DNA of 64,000 nt from Microbacterium oxydans (lineage in GTDB: Bacteria > Actinomycetota > Actinomycetes > Actinomycetales > Microbacteriaceae). This document shows positions 7,403 to 16,730 of this stretch, one piece after another; positions within the stretch are counted from its first letter, which is position 1, and each line of letters starts with the position of its first letter. The stretch is taken from the NCBI RefSeq assembly GCF_000956525.1, contig NZ_JYIW01000025.1, positions 310,001 through 374,000 on the forward strand. Reading direction: 5' to 3'. The notes under the pieces are model-generated. The model was not told the DNA's origin and made no database searches. It saw nothing but the letters and a program-made list of their open reading frames with translations. The position numbers were made by a program, and so were the translations under genes.

Positions 7403-8977
7403 GTGATCACCGCATTCACCGCCGCGCGCCAGCGAGTCCTCGCACTGCTCGGCGCCCTGTCGATGTACCGCCTCGTGCTGTTCGCGCTCCTCGCGCTCGC
7501 GGCGATCGCGTTCGTGCTCTCGACCCTGGGCGTGATCGTCTCGCCCGCACCGCTCGAGATCGTCGTCACGTTCGTCGTGCTCGCGGTCGTGATCTCCGCG
7601 GTCGACGCCGCGGCGCAGCGCGTGCTGCGGCTGCCGTGGCGCATCGAGTCCTCGCTCGTGACCGCCCTCATCCTGCTGTTCGTCCTGCGACCGGGCCTCG
7701 AACCGACCACGCTGCTCGGGCTCGCGGTGGCCGGCGCCGTGGCGAGCCTGTCGAAGTACCTGATCGCCTGGCGGGGACGCCACATCCTGAACCCCGCCGC
7801 GTTCGGTGCAGCGTTCGTCTCGATCCTCGGATCGTTCGGCGCGTTCGAATGGCTCGGCACATCGGCCTCGTGGTGGGTGGGGACGCCGTCGTTGTTCGCT
7901 CCGGCCCTCATCCTCGGCCTCGCGGTGCTGTGGCGGACTGAGAAGGTGCGGGTCGTGCTGCTGTTCCTCGGCGTCGCCCTCGTCACCTCGGTGGTGCGGC
8001 AGCTCGTGCAGTCGCAGCAGTTCGACATCGCGTTCGACCTCGGCACCGCGGTGCAGTTCGCACTGCTGCAGTCGCCGTTCCTCTTCCTCGGCGCATTCAT
8101 GCTCTCCGAACCGCTCACCCTGCCGCCGCGTCGCCGGCAGCAGTTCGCGGTCGCGGTGCTCGTCGGCGTGCTGGCGGGATGGCCGATCTCGGTCGCCGGC
8201 CTCTTCACGCTCGGCCAGGAACGCGCGCTGCTGATCGGCAACCTGCTCGCCTTCGCCTTCGCGGTGCGCGGGTCGGTGCGGCTCGTGCTGGAGCGCCGCG
8301 CATTCGTGACGCCGACCGCGCAGGAGCTGACGTTCCGGGCGAAGGGCAAGCTCACGTTCCTCCCCGGGCAGTACCTCGAGCTCGATGTGCCGCATCGTCG
8401 TGCGGACGCACGCGGTACCCGCCGCGAGTTCAGCATCGTCTCAGCGCCGGCCGATCTGCCGACGCTGCGCATCGCCTACAAGAACGGCGACCAGCAGCAT
8501 CCGTCGAGCTACAAGCGGGCGCTCGCGGCGGCGGAGCCCGGCGCGACGCTCGCGGTGACCGGCACCTGGGGTGACTTCATCCTGCCCCGTGCGGAGACGC
8601 CGGTGCTGATGGTGGCGGCAGGGATCGGCGTCACGCCGTTCGTCTCGCAGCTGCGGCAGCTGCAGGCGACGGGCGAGCAGCGCGACATCGTGCTCGTCTA
8701 CGTCGCGGCGGATGCCGGCGAGCTGGCGTTCCGAGACGAACTCGCCGCCACCGGCGTGCGGACCGTCGTGTTCACCCGCGACGAGCCGACCGACCTTCCG
8801 GCGCACTGGACGTGGGCCGGGGGAGTGCGGCTCGATGCGGACGGCCTCGAACGCTCCGTGCCCGACCTCGGCTCGCGCCACGCGTTCATCTCGGGCCCCC
8901 CGCGGCTGATCGCCGACCTCGCCCCTGCGCTGCAGAAGGCCCACGGCCTGACCACGGACGCCTTCGCCGGGTACTGA
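7403..8977 (+). CDS. NqrB/RnfD-like membrane protein fused to a ferredoxin-NAD(P)+ reductase domain
   Basis: The 524-residue protein has an N-terminal half with about nine membrane segments resembling NqrB/RnfD (including GAFMLSEPLTLPPRRR near residue 235). A cytosolic flavin reductase half follows: the FAD site GQYLELDVPHRR and REFSIVSAP, and the NAD(P) site MVAAGIGVTPFVSQL. This suggests transfer of electrons from NAD(P)H through FAD to the membrane and onto the flavinylated lipoprotein. I could not find the SGAT flavinylation motif of true RnfD/NqrB. Start: GTG at 7403 with GAGAGAG upstream; earlier in-frame ATGs fall inside apbE. Confidence 0.85.
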   Translation: MITAFTAARQRVLALLGALSMYRLVLFALLALAAIAFVLSTLGVIVSPAPLEIVVTFVVLAVVISAVDAAAQRVLRLPWRIESSLVTALILLFVLRPGLEPTTLLGLAVAGAVASLSKYLIAWRGRHILNPAAFGAAFVSILGSFGAFEWLGTSASWWVGTPSLFAPALILGLAVLWRTEKVRVVLLFLGVALVTSVVRQLVQSQQFDIAFDLGTAVQFALLQSPFLFLGAFMLSEPLTLPPRRRQQFAVAVLVGVLAGWPISVAGLFTLGQERALLIGNLLAFAFAVRGSVRLVLERRAFVTPTAQELTFRAKGKLTFLPGQYLELDVPHRRADARGTRREFSIVSAPADLPTLRIAYKNGDQQHPSSYKRALAAAEPGATLAVTGTWGDFILPRAETPVLMVAAGIGVTPFVSQLRQLQATGEQRDIVLVYVAADAGELAFRDELAATGVRTVVFTRDEPTDLPAHWTWAGGVRLDADGLERSVPDLGSRHAFISGPPRLIADLAPALQKAHGLTTDAFAGY

Positions 8978-9107
8978 GGGCGTCGCGCCGCGGCATATGC
9001 GTCCTGTTCGTCGTGGAATCCGCGATCCTCGCCGCTCTCGGGCGTGCACGCAGCCGTATCGAGGCTCTGTGAGATGCGCCGTCGTCTCGGGTTCGCGCCG
9101 GCGGTGG

Positions 9108-9189
9108 GCGACGTGCAGGATCATTCGCGACGTGCAGGATGAATCGCCGTCGCTGTCTCCTGCACGTCGCCGAACATCCTGCACGTCGC
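9108..9189. repeat. Four-copy inverted repeat cluster (GCGACGTGCAGGA) between convergent genes
   Basis: Two forward copies of GCGACGTGCAGGA(T) at 9108-9121 and 9127-9140 are followed by two reverse-complement copies at 9158-9170 and 9176-9189. The element can fold into a large stem and lies in the 239-base gap between the convergent reductase and histidine kinase genes, where a two-way terminator would be expected. Another exact reverse copy is at 59200-59212. The rest of the gap (8978-9107, 9190-9216) shows nothing else I recognise. Confidence 0.85.
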
Positions 9190-9216
9190 TGGCCCCAGAG
9201 GGTTCAGGCCAGGGGG

Positions 9217-10719
9217 TCAGGCCTTGGGGACGGATGCCGGATTGAGCGGCAGCCGCACCGTGAACGTCGTGTCTTCAGGCTCGCTGGCGACCGTGATCTC
9301 GCCGCCGTGACCTTCGACGATGGCCTTCACGATCGCGAGGCCGAGACCGGTGCCGCCGGTCTGGCGGGCGCGCGACGTGTCGGCCCTGGCGAAGCGGGCG
9401 AACAGCTCGTCGCGCACCCCCGGATCGATGCCTGGGCCGTTGTCGTGCACGCGCAGCACGGCCTCGTCGCCCTCCTGGCGCACACTGAGCGTGATGACGG
9501 TGCCCGCAGGGGTGTGCGTGCGGGCGTTGGCCAGCAGGTTCGCGACGACCTGGTGCATGCGTCCGGCGTCTCCGACGATCACGACCGGCTCATCGGGCAC
9601 CTCGATCGCCCACTCGTGATCGATCGCGGTGGGGCGAGCGTCAGAGAGCCCTTCGAGTGCGAGTCGAGCGAGATCCACCGTGCCGTAGACGAGCTCCCGA
9701 CCTTCGTCGAGGCGGGCGAGCAGCAGCAGATCCTCGACCAGCCGCGTCATCCGCAGCGACTGCGCCTGAATGCGCTCGAGCGAGGTCGTGGTGCCCTCGA
9801 GAGCCTCGGCCGGCGGCTGCATGCTGATCGCGCGCAGCGACAACTCGGAGTATCCGCGGATCGATGCGAGCGGCGTGCGCAGCTCATGGCTGGCGTCGGC
9901 GACGAAGCGCCGCATCCGCTCCTCGTTCTTCTGTCTCGCCGCGAGCGAGGTGTTGACGTGATCGAGCAGGGTGTTCAGGGACGCCCCGACGAGACCGGTC
10001 TCGGTGCGAGGGTCTGCTTCGGCTGCCGGGATCCGCTCGGTGATGGTCACCTCGCCGCGATCGAGCGGCTGGGTCGCGACCCGCATCGCGGTCGCGGCGA
10101 CAGCGCGCAGCGGTTTCAGGCTGACGCGGATCGTGATCGCGGTGGTGAGCGCGAGCAGGATCAGTCCGCCCAGCGTCGCCAGCGCGATCACGGTGAGCAG
10201 TGTCGTGAGCTGGTTCTGGATCTCGTCGCGCGGCAGACCGGTGACGATGGCCACACCGCTCGGCGTGGACGTGATGGCGACCCGATACGAGCCGACACCG
10301 TTGATCGTGACGTTCGCGACGTGGTTGCCTTCGAGCGCCGCGGCGATCTGGGACAGCTGCTCGTTCGTCAGCTCCTTCATCGTTCCGCGGAGGTCACCGC
10401 TGTTGCTCGAGTTGACGACACCGCTCGAGCCCGTCACCTGGTTCGCGACGACGAAGAGCAGTCCCGGTGCCTGGAGACTCTGGCCCTGCAGGACGTTGTC
10501 GACGGTCGCCTGGCTCGGCTGCACCGGCTCGACGATCGCTGCGAGCCCCCGCAGGTTGCTGTAGAGCTTCTGATCGAGTTGATCCTCGAGCGTCCTGGTC
10601 AGCAGGGCACTGGTGATCACCGCGACGATCACGAGAATCAGCGACACGAACCCGATCACGGCGGTCATCAACCGTGTCTGCAGGCTCATGGGCCGCCGCG
10701 TCATCGCGGGTGTGCTCAC
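9217..10719 (-). CDS. Membrane sensor histidine kinase
   Basis: The 500-residue protein has membrane helices at about 18-40 and 172-196 flanking an extracytoplasmic sensor of about 130 residues. A HAMP linker follows, then the phosphoacceptor helix DASHELRTPLASIRGY with His279, and an ATP-binding domain with LLANARTHTPAG (N box), VHDNGPGI (G1) and TGGTGLGLAI (G2). It is the partner of the response regulator just upstream, sharing a 4-base overlap. The sensor is rich in Ser, Asn and Gly and gives no clue to the signal. Overall form matches actinobacterial TcrY/CseC-like kinases. Confidence 0.92.
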   Translation of the reverse strand: MSTPAMTRRPMSLQTRLMTAVIGFVSLILVIVAVITSALLTRTLEDQLDQKLYSNLRGLAAIVEPVQPSQATVDNVLQGQSLQAPGLLFVVANQVTGSSGVVNSSNSGDLRGTMKELTNEQLSQIAAALEGNHVANVTINGVGSYRVAITSTPSGVAIVTGLPRDEIQNQLTTLLTVIALATLGGLILLALTTAITIRVSLKPLRAVAATAMRVATQPLDRGEVTITERIPAAEADPRTETGLVGASLNTLLDHVNTSLAARQKNEERMRRFVADASHELRTPLASIRGYSELSLRAISMQPPAEALEGTTTSLERIQAQSLRMTRLVEDLLLLARLDEGRELVYGTVDLARLALEGLSDARPTAIDHEWAIEVPDEPVVIVGDAGRMHQVVANLLANARTHTPAGTVITLSVRQEGDEAVLRVHDNGPGIDPGVRDELFARFARADTSRARQTGGTGLGLAIVKAIVEGHGGEITVASEPEDTTFTVRLPLNPASVPKA

Positions 10720-11444
10720 TGCGGTGCCTTGATCATGTACCCGACGCCGCGGACGGTGTGCAGCAGCGGGGTGCGTCCGGCATCGATCTTCTTGCGCAGG
10801 TACGAGATGTACAGCTCGACGACGGACGACTTGCCGCCGAAGTCGTAGCTCCAGACACGGTCGAGGATCTGCGCCTTCGATAGCACGCGTCGCTCGTTGC
10901 GCATCAGGTAGCGGAGCAGCTCGAACTCGGTGGCGGTGAGGTCGATCTCGGTGCCGTCGCGCATGACCTCGTGGCTGTCCTCGTTGAGGCTGAGGTCGGC
11001 GACGCGCAGGATCGACTGGCCGTCGTCGGCCATGGCGTGCCCGGTCCGGCGGATGATGGCGCGCAGCCGCGCGATCACCTCCTCCAGGCTGAAGGGCTTG
11101 GTGACGTAGTCGTCGCCGCCTGCAGTGAGGCCGGCGACGCGATCGCCGACGGCATCCTTCGCGGTGAGGAAGAGCACCGGCACGAGGCTGCCCGCTTCGC
11201 GCAGTCGCTTCAACACCGCCATGCCGTCGAGGTCGGGCATCATGATGTCGAGCACGAGTGCGTCCGGCTCGAACTCGCGTGCGACCTGCAGGGCCTCCAT
11301 GCCGGACGACGCCGTGCGGACCTCCCAGCCCTCCATGCGCAGTGCCATGGCGAGGAGGTCGGTGAGCATCTGCTCGTCGTCGACGGCGAGGATGCGCAGG
11401 GGCGAGCCGTCGGGGCGGCGCAGTTCGGGGAGATCGTTGCTCAT
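10716..11444 (-). CDS. OmpR-family response regulator
   Basis: The 242-residue regulator has a receiver domain with acidic pocket VDDEQ (about 21-25), phosphorylated Asp66 in DALVLDIMMPDLDG and Lys in FLTAKDA. A winged-helix output domain follows with RRVLSKAQILDRVWSYDFGG and a C-terminal LLHTVRGVGYMIK. Order on the minus strand is regulator then kinase. AAGGA lies just before its ATG. No target genes can be assigned, though the nearest candidates are the kinase operon itself and the neighbouring esterase and secreted-protein genes. Confidence 0.93.
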   Translation of the reverse strand: MSNDLPELRRPDGSPLRILAVDDEQMLTDLLAMALRMEGWEVRTASSGMEALQVAREFEPDALVLDIMMPDLDGMAVLKRLREAGSLVPVLFLTAKDAVGDRVAGLTAGGDDYVTKPFSLEEVIARLRAIIRRTGHAMADDGQSILRVADLSLNEDSHEVMRDGTEIDLTATEFELLRYLMRNERRVLSKAQILDRVWSYDFGGKSSVVELYISYLRKKIDAGRTPLLHTVRGVGYMIKAPQ

Positions 11445-11525
11445 GTCCTTATTCTGCGGAATCTCCTATGTGATATCTATGGAGCGAGCTATGGCTTGTC
11501 TGTGAAACCTCGATGCGCGCGGTGT

Positions 11526-12491
11526 TCAGGCGAGTCGATCATCCGGCAACGCGAGGAAGTCGATGTTGTCCTGCAGGGCGAGCCGATCGGACAGCTGACC
11601 GATCTCGCCATCGAGATGTCCGCAGGCCCGGACACTGAGCCGTCGACTGCCGGGGAGCGCGTGGTAGACCGCGAACTGCCCCCGAGGATCGACGGCAGGG
11701 TCGAGCACCGCCGCCGACACGAGCGTCGGGATCCGCAGTCGCCGGGCCGCGATCGCGGCGTCGTGGTGGTCGAGCACGCTGCGCACCTCGGGGTGTGCAC
11801 GCAGGTGCTGGCGCACGGCCTCGCCGCTGCCGGTGCACCGACGGCTGAGGCGGATCGTGTGGTCGCCGAAGCTCGGCACGTCGAGTGCTGCGCGGCGGAA
11901 CCGCGCGTCCCAGGGGAGGGCGAGCGCCCCGATCCCGCCGCCGAAGCTGCCGCCGCTGTAATCGAGGGCGTCGGATGCCGTGGGGGCGATGTCGAGGAGC
12001 GCGGTGGCGGCACGCCAGAGGTCTGCGGCCGTGAAGCGGTGCGAGTAGGTGTCACGATGCTCGATGCCGGCGAGTACGTGCTGGTCCGGGGTTGCGGGGA
12101 AACGGCTGTCGACGCCGGTGTGGGTGCCGGGCGCGCAGGGGAAGATCGCGGCGGTGTCAGCTGGGACGCGGTCGAGGTCGGGGCCGGTGCGTCCGCCGTA
12201 GCCGTGGCCGACGACCAGGCCGCGACGCACGGCCTCCGACGCGTGCGGAACCATCACGTACGCGACGGCCTGCTCGCCGGCGGAGGAGTCGAAGCGGATC
12301 TCGGTGATCCGATGCGCGTCGGTGGGGGCGAGCTCGCGCTCGAGTCGCCAGCCGACGGGACCGGCACCGAACTCCTCGAACGTCGCTCGCCAGAACGCGT
12401 CGAAGCCATCGGGTTCGGCAGGGGCCGGCGCGGGTGTCAGGAGCTCCCTCAGCGAGTACTCGGTCATCTCCTCCGGCTGGTCGTGCGTCAT
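11526..12491 (-). CDS. Acetylxylan esterase-like alpha/beta hydrolase (AXE1 family)
   Basis: The 321-residue protein resembles the acetylxylan esterase/cephalosporin deacetylase family, which removes acetyl groups from sugars and oligosaccharides. The nucleophile is Ser182 in SGGSFGGG, with a likely acid at Asp264 or Asp268 (VLDPAVDPR) and His292 (CGHLDGE). No signal peptide is visible, so it probably deacetylates imported oligosaccharides. I chose ATG 12491 because AGGAAGG lies six bases upstream. It is divergent from the large secreted protein, sharing the promoter and operator region 12492-12601, which ties it to the sugar-polymer locus. Confidence 0.8.
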   Translation of the reverse strand: MTHDQPEEMTEYSLRELLTPAPAPAEPDGFDAFWRATFEEFGAGPVGWRLERELAPTDAHRITEIRFDSSAGEQAVAYVMVPHASEAVRRGLVVGHGYGGRTGPDLDRVPADTAAIFPCAPGTHTGVDSRFPATPDQHVLAGIEHRDTYSHRFTAADLWRAATALLDIAPTASDALDYSGGSFGGGIGALALPWDARFRRAALDVPSFGDHTIRLSRRCTGSGEAVRQHLRAHPEVRSVLDHHDAAIAARRLRIPTLVSAAVLDPAVDPRGQFAVYHALPGSRRLSVRACGHLDGEIGQLSDRLALQDNIDFLALPDDRLA

Positions 12492-12565
12492 CGTCTGCCT
12501 TCCTGTGTGTGCGTGGTCGCTCGCCACGACGTTACCGGCGCTCCTGATGAGCGGATGCCGGTCCA

Positions 12566-12600
12566 TTGACATGTTCGCATATTGATTGCAATATGTGGAT
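12566..12600 (+). promoter_or_regulatory. Promoter with palindromic operator for the secreted-protein gene
   Basis: A perfect -35 TTGACA (12566-12571) is followed after 17 bases by CAATAT (12589-12594). Between and over the -10 lies the palindrome CATATTG-ATTG-CAATATG (12578-12595). Its halves GCATATTG and GCAATATGTGG recur near 18897, 18919 and 23918. Repressor binding here would block RNA polymerase. The predicted start site is at or next to the ATG at 12602. Confidence 0.6.
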
Positions 12601-12601
12601 C

Positions 12602-15600
12602 ATGGATTCAATGGAGAATGCGGGAGCCGACGACGGCTCCCTGTTGTGGAGCCGTCGATCTGTGCTGCGGATGCTGGTGATCGCCGGCGTCCTGCCCCCG
12701 GTGATCGGCTCGCCGCTCGCCGCGTCGTCGCCCGCCTCGGCCGACACCACCGTGGTCGGCTCGTATCCGGATGCGCTGCGGAGGCTCGCCAAGCCCAACC
12801 TGGCCCTGACCCAGGTGGCGCAACTGGTCGGACAGAACCATCGGATGACGTTCTCCCGCGCCCAGTGGGACGGCGGCGAGACCATCGTCCGCGACCTCGA
12901 GGTCAAGCACAACGGCGCCTGGCTGCTGCTGACGGATCCTGCCCACCGCTTCGATGAGCAGTGGATCGTGTTCGAAGGGACGCTTCCCTCCGGCAGTGCG
13001 CCGGAACTCTACGGTCCGTTGCAGCCGAGCTGGCTCGGGTTCACCTCCTTCCAGGTGCTGAGCACCCAGGCGATCGAGCTGCGCACGAGCACGGACGATG
13101 TCGACCTCGTCGTCCGCTGGCGGCTCGAGGGGGACAACCCGGAGGCGCACTACGTGCTCACCGCCAAGACTGCCGGCGACTACATCGTCGGCTACCAGAG
13201 TCAGGACTCGAAGGGCATCGACGACCTCGACGAGGTGCTCTGCGGGTCGTACCAGCACGCGCTCTCCGTACTCGACGGATCAGCGCCGCTCGGTGCATGG
13301 GAGCTCTTCGCACCCATGGCGCTCACCCAGTACGCCGTCGGCAATGTCGCGGTGACCTCGGGGGTCTACCTGCCGGCCGAGGTCGCCGAGTTCGTGCACG
13401 AACGCCAGCTGATGGCCGACCGCCAGCCATACGGCATGAGCCTGCGCAACGACAGCCTCGACATCGTGCCCTGCATGTACTCGCCGCAGCCGGGCCTTCG
13501 CGCCGCGATGGCGGCGGGGGAGTCGCGGGGATTCGCCTTCGGCCTGGCAGCCCGGGCCGACACGCTCTACGGCACGTACACGCAGCTGTGCCGAGGCGAG
13601 TACGGTCTCACCGCGTATCGGCACAACGTCTACGAACGCTCGCTGACCGACGCGGTGCATGCCATGGCCGACTTGATCGCGGTCGAGCCGAGCGGCGACG
13701 ACTCCGTCGACTACATCCCGTCGAACTCGGGATGGTGGAACCGCGCGAAGGGCTTCGTCGACGTCGAGAACGAAGACGCGGTGCGCGCCGCGGCGAGCGG
13801 TGTGGTGCTCTCCGCCCACTACCTCACCGGCACAGCGGACGGCACGCTGTACGAGCTGCGGGCCCGACCGCTCATCGAGTACCAGCTGTCGCGCAAGGGC
13901 ATCGGACACTCGCCGGTGATCGGCAGTCCCGTGTACAACGACACGACGCAGTACCGGATCGGCAGGATCCCGACGGATGCCGTGAACCTCACCGCGCTCT
14001 ACCAGCTCACCCACGGCCGGAACGCGGGGATCCAACGCCTCGCCGTGCAGGCCACGAAGGCCGGGACCGTCGGGCAGAGTCGAGCCCCCTTCGCGAACGC
14101 GCTCGCCACCTACCGTGCGACGGGCGATCCCGCCTATCTCGCCGAGGCGAAGCTGATCGGATCGCGCTACGTGCAGGAGCAGATCCTCACCCCGTACCGC
14201 AGCAACGGGCAGCCGCCGGGCGGCTTCGCCTACAGCTTCTCGAAGTACTGGGTCGATCTGCTCGAGCTCTTCGAGGTGACCGGCGAAGCCGAGTTCCTCG
14301 ACGGCGCCTATCGCGAGGTGCAGCGCTTCATCACGCAGACCACGGTCAGGCCGGTGCCCGACCAGACGGTGACCGTGCCGAGCGGCCATGTGATCACGCA
14401 GCAGTACGACTGGGAGACGCGGTCGTCACTGCCCGACTACCCGACCACGACGGTCCAGAGCGAGACGGTGCCCGCCTGGTACGTCTCGCCGTCAGGGCTC
14501 ACCTTCGAGGCGCTGTCCTCGTTTAAGCTCGGGGTCAGCACGATCACGAATCCCGGCGGTGGCTACGTCTTCAACCCCTGCTGGGCCGGGGCGCTCCTGC
14601 GGCTCGCGCACCACACCGGCGACACGCTGATCGCGGATATCGCGCACAACATGGTGATCGGCCGCTTCACGACCTACCCGGGCTACTACGGTCGCCAGTT
14701 CCAGGTCGCTCACATGAAGCCGGACTTCGCGACGCAGGGCCCGGTGGGGATCACCGGCTACTACTTCCACCATGCGCCAGCCCAACTGGGCCTCGCGATG
14801 GACTACCTGATCAGCGAGAGCTACTACCGCAGCGCGGGCAGCATCGACTTCCCGCATGTGTTCGAGGCGGATTTCGCCTACTTCAAGTTCTTCGCGTACG
14901 GCCACGCCCCTGGCACCTTCTTCGGCGAGGACGGCGTGTGGCCGTACTTCCCGGCCGGGTTGATCGCGCTCGACAACCCGCTGGTCAACTGGATCGGCGG
15001 CACCGGCAACGACTCGCTGTACATCAGCCTCACCAACTCGGCCGCCGGTGCGCAGCAGGTGACCGTCGATCTCTCCAGCGACCTGACCGGGGTGGCGCGC
15101 ACCGCGGCACCCACGGTCGAGGTGGTCGCGGCCGACGGCGGCCGCACCACTCGCACGGCGACCAACGGGCGCATCACGGTGAGCGTGCCGGGGCGCGGAC
15201 TGCTCGCCCTCGTCGTGCGCGGCGTGACCGTGGCGAAGCCGGCGCTGCCGGCCGACGACATCGTCGATCACGGCGCCGACAGCTTCCGAGAGGTCGATAC
15301 CTCCCCGTCGACCGAGTACGGGCTCGCCCGCGGGATGCTGCTGGTTCGGCCGGACGGGGAGGGCTACGACGCCTACGTGCAGATCGACACCGAGCAGACC
15401 GCGACGCTGAGCTATCGCATCGGCAGTCAGACGGCGCAGCAGGCGCCGGCGAAGGGGTACCCCTACGAATGGACGATCCCGGTCGACGACCTCGCCAAGA
15501 CGTTCAGCTATGCGATCACATCCGGCGGGGCGACCACGGCCGAGGTCACCCTGCGGCTGCCGGCGCGGATCAGCGGCCAGAATGCGGGCATCGCCGGTGA

Positions 15601-16609
15601 CGTCGTCGCCCAGGCGACCGGCACGGCCGGCGATCGCGTGCCGCTGATCATCGAGGTGCGCAACGCGACCGCGGCTGCGATCACCGGTTCCGTGAGCATG
15701 ACGCTGCCCAGCGGCTGGACGCTGGAGGCCGCCGTGCCCCCGGTCTCGGTCGCCGCCGAGTCATCCGCTCGGGTCGAGGCCGCGGTCGTCATCGCGTCGA
15801 ATGCGGCCCTCGGAGAGGTCGAGGTGAAGGGCTCGCTCACGGTCCAGGGGGCATCGCCCGTCGTGCTCCGGCCCGCTGCGATCGAGATCATCGATCGGCG
15901 ACGCCTTGTGTCGCTGACGACCGACACCGAGATCATCAGCGGTCCCGGCGCCGTCGCCACGCTGACGGCGCTGGTCATCAACACCGGTGTGACGCCGTTG
16001 CAGGGCACGCTCGCGCTCTACGGCATCACCGGATGGAGCGTCGGGCAGCAGAGCGCGACCGTCACCGTGCCGCCGCGGTCCGATCTCACCCACACCTGGA
16101 CGGTGACGGCAGGCTCGGGTGTCGCGCCCGGATCATCGACTCGTTTCGAGGCCAGGCTCGATCAGACGCTGCGTCGCGGCGTGCTGGTGCGGGTCGCCGA
16201 TGAGGGCGTCATCGCACACACCCAGTCGCCGTGGCCCGGATACCTGGAGACCGGCACGTGGTTCCCCAGCGGGCTGTCCGGGTGGAACGGCACGCGCACC
16301 CGCTACAGCGACACCGGGTCGGTCGGCAGCACCGTGACCTGGAACGTCGACCTGCCTCAGGCGGGACTGTACCGGGTGTCGGTCTGGTACCCGACGAACC
16401 CCACCACGACCACCGCCGCGGCATACGTCGTCGAGCACCAGGGCGGCAGCAGCGAGGTCATCGTGAACCAGACGGAGGGCGCGGCCGCCTGGCGCTCGCT
16501 CGGCACCTACCGCTACGGCGCAAATGCCGTCGGCACTGTGCGGCTCGAGGTGCGCAACACCAGCATCCATCGCGTGAGCGCCGCGCAGTTCGTCCGCGTC
16601 GGCGACTGA
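12602..16609 (+). CDS. Large Tat-exported multidomain protein, probable polysaccharide-active enzyme
   Basis: This 1335-residue protein has no function I can name. A Tat signal WSRRSVLRML near residues 17-26 is followed by a hydrophobic stretch and a cleavage-like ASA. About residues 40-370 look beta-rich. About 375-830 look like an alpha/alpha toroid of the kind found in polysaccharide lyases and unsaturated-glycan hydrolases (repeated ATYRATGDPAYL, ELFEVTGEAEFL, RLAHHTGDTLIA). About 830-890 form a beta cap. About 1010-1190 resemble NEW3/CARDB-type beta-sandwiches. The last 125 resemble the golvesin/xanthan-lyase C-terminal carbohydrate-binding domain (WRSLGTYRYG). Neighbours are an esterase and sugar-acid catabolic genes. 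ATG 12611 is an alternative start. Confidence 0.75.
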   Translation: MDSMENAGADDGSLLWSRRSVLRMLVIAGVLPPVIGSPLAASSPASADTTVVGSYPDALRRLAKPNLALTQVAQLVGQNHRMTFSRAQWDGGETIVRDLEVKHNGAWLLLTDPAHRFDEQWIVFEGTLPSGSAPELYGPLQPSWLGFTSFQVLSTQAIELRTSTDDVDLVVRWRLEGDNPEAHYVLTAKTAGDYIVGYQSQDSKGIDDLDEVLCGSYQHALSVLDGSAPLGAWELFAPMALTQYAVGNVAVTSGVYLPAEVAEFVHERQLMADRQPYGMSLRNDSLDIVPCMYSPQPGLRAAMAAGESRGFAFGLAARADTLYGTYTQLCRGEYGLTAYRHNVYERSLTDAVHAMADLIAVEPSGDDSVDYIPSNSGWWNRAKGFVDVENEDAVRAAASGVVLSAHYLTGTADGTLYELRARPLIEYQLSRKGIGHSPVIGSPVYNDTTQYRIGRIPTDAVNLTALYQLTHGRNAGIQRLAVQATKAGTVGQSRAPFANALATYRATGDPAYLAEAKLIGSRYVQEQILTPYRSNGQPPGGFAYSFSKYWVDLLELFEVTGEAEFLDGAYREVQRFITQTTVRPVPDQTVTVPSGHVITQQYDWETRSSLPDYPTTTVQSETVPAWYVSPSGLTFEALSSFKLGVSTITNPGGGYVFNPCWAGALLRLAHHTGDTLIADIAHNMVIGRFTTYPGYYGRQFQVAHMKPDFATQGPVGITGYYFHHAPAQLGLAMDYLISESYYRSAGSIDFPHVFEADFAYFKFFAYGHAPGTFFGEDGVWPYFPAGLIALDNPLVNWIGGTGNDSLYISLTNSAAGAQQVTVDLSSDLTGVARTAAPTVEVVAADGGRTTRTATNGRITVSVPGRGLLALVVRGVTVAKPALPADDIVDHGADSFREVDTSPSTEYGLARGMLLVRPDGEGYDAYVQIDTEQTATLSYRIGSQTAQQAPAKGYPYEWTIPVDDLAKTFSYAITSGGATTAEVTLRLPARISGQNAGIAGDVVAQATGTAGDRVPLIIEVRNATAAAITGSVSMTLPSGWTLEAAVPPVSVAAESSARVEAAVVIASNAALGEVEVKGSLTVQGASPVVLRPAAIEIIDRRRLVSLTTDTEIISGPGAVATLTALVINTGVTPLQGTLALYGITGWSVGQQSATVTVPPRSDLTHTWTVTAGSGVAPGSSTRFEARLDQTLRRGVLVRVADEGVIAHTQSPWPGYLETGTWFPSGLSGWNGTRTRYSDTGSVGSTVTWNVDLPQAGLYRVSVWYPTNPTTTTAAAYVVEHQGGSSEVIVNQTEGAAAWRSLGTYRYGANAVGTVRLEVRNTSIHRVSAAQFVRVGD

Positions 16610-16662
16610 GGCAGGAGCACGCGCCGACGACGTCGGCTGCGACAGCAGACGTCGCGACACGG

Positions 16663-16709
16663 GAACGGGTGGGTGGGGCCGGTACGGATCCGGCCCCACC
16701 CACCCGTTC
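16663..16709. terminator. Bidirectional terminator hairpin
   Basis: A perfect 20-bp stem (16663-16682 with 16690-16709) closes a 7-base loop TACGGAT between the convergent secreted-protein and dehydratase genes. No T-run follows on either strand. Confidence 0.85.
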
Positions 16710-16730
16710 GTGGTCGAGAGGGGAGGAGAC

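Noticed and set aside
12566..12601. TTG start of the large secreted protein at 12566
   Set aside because: That TTG is the first part of the -35 TTGACA, and the palindromic operator would fall inside the coding region.
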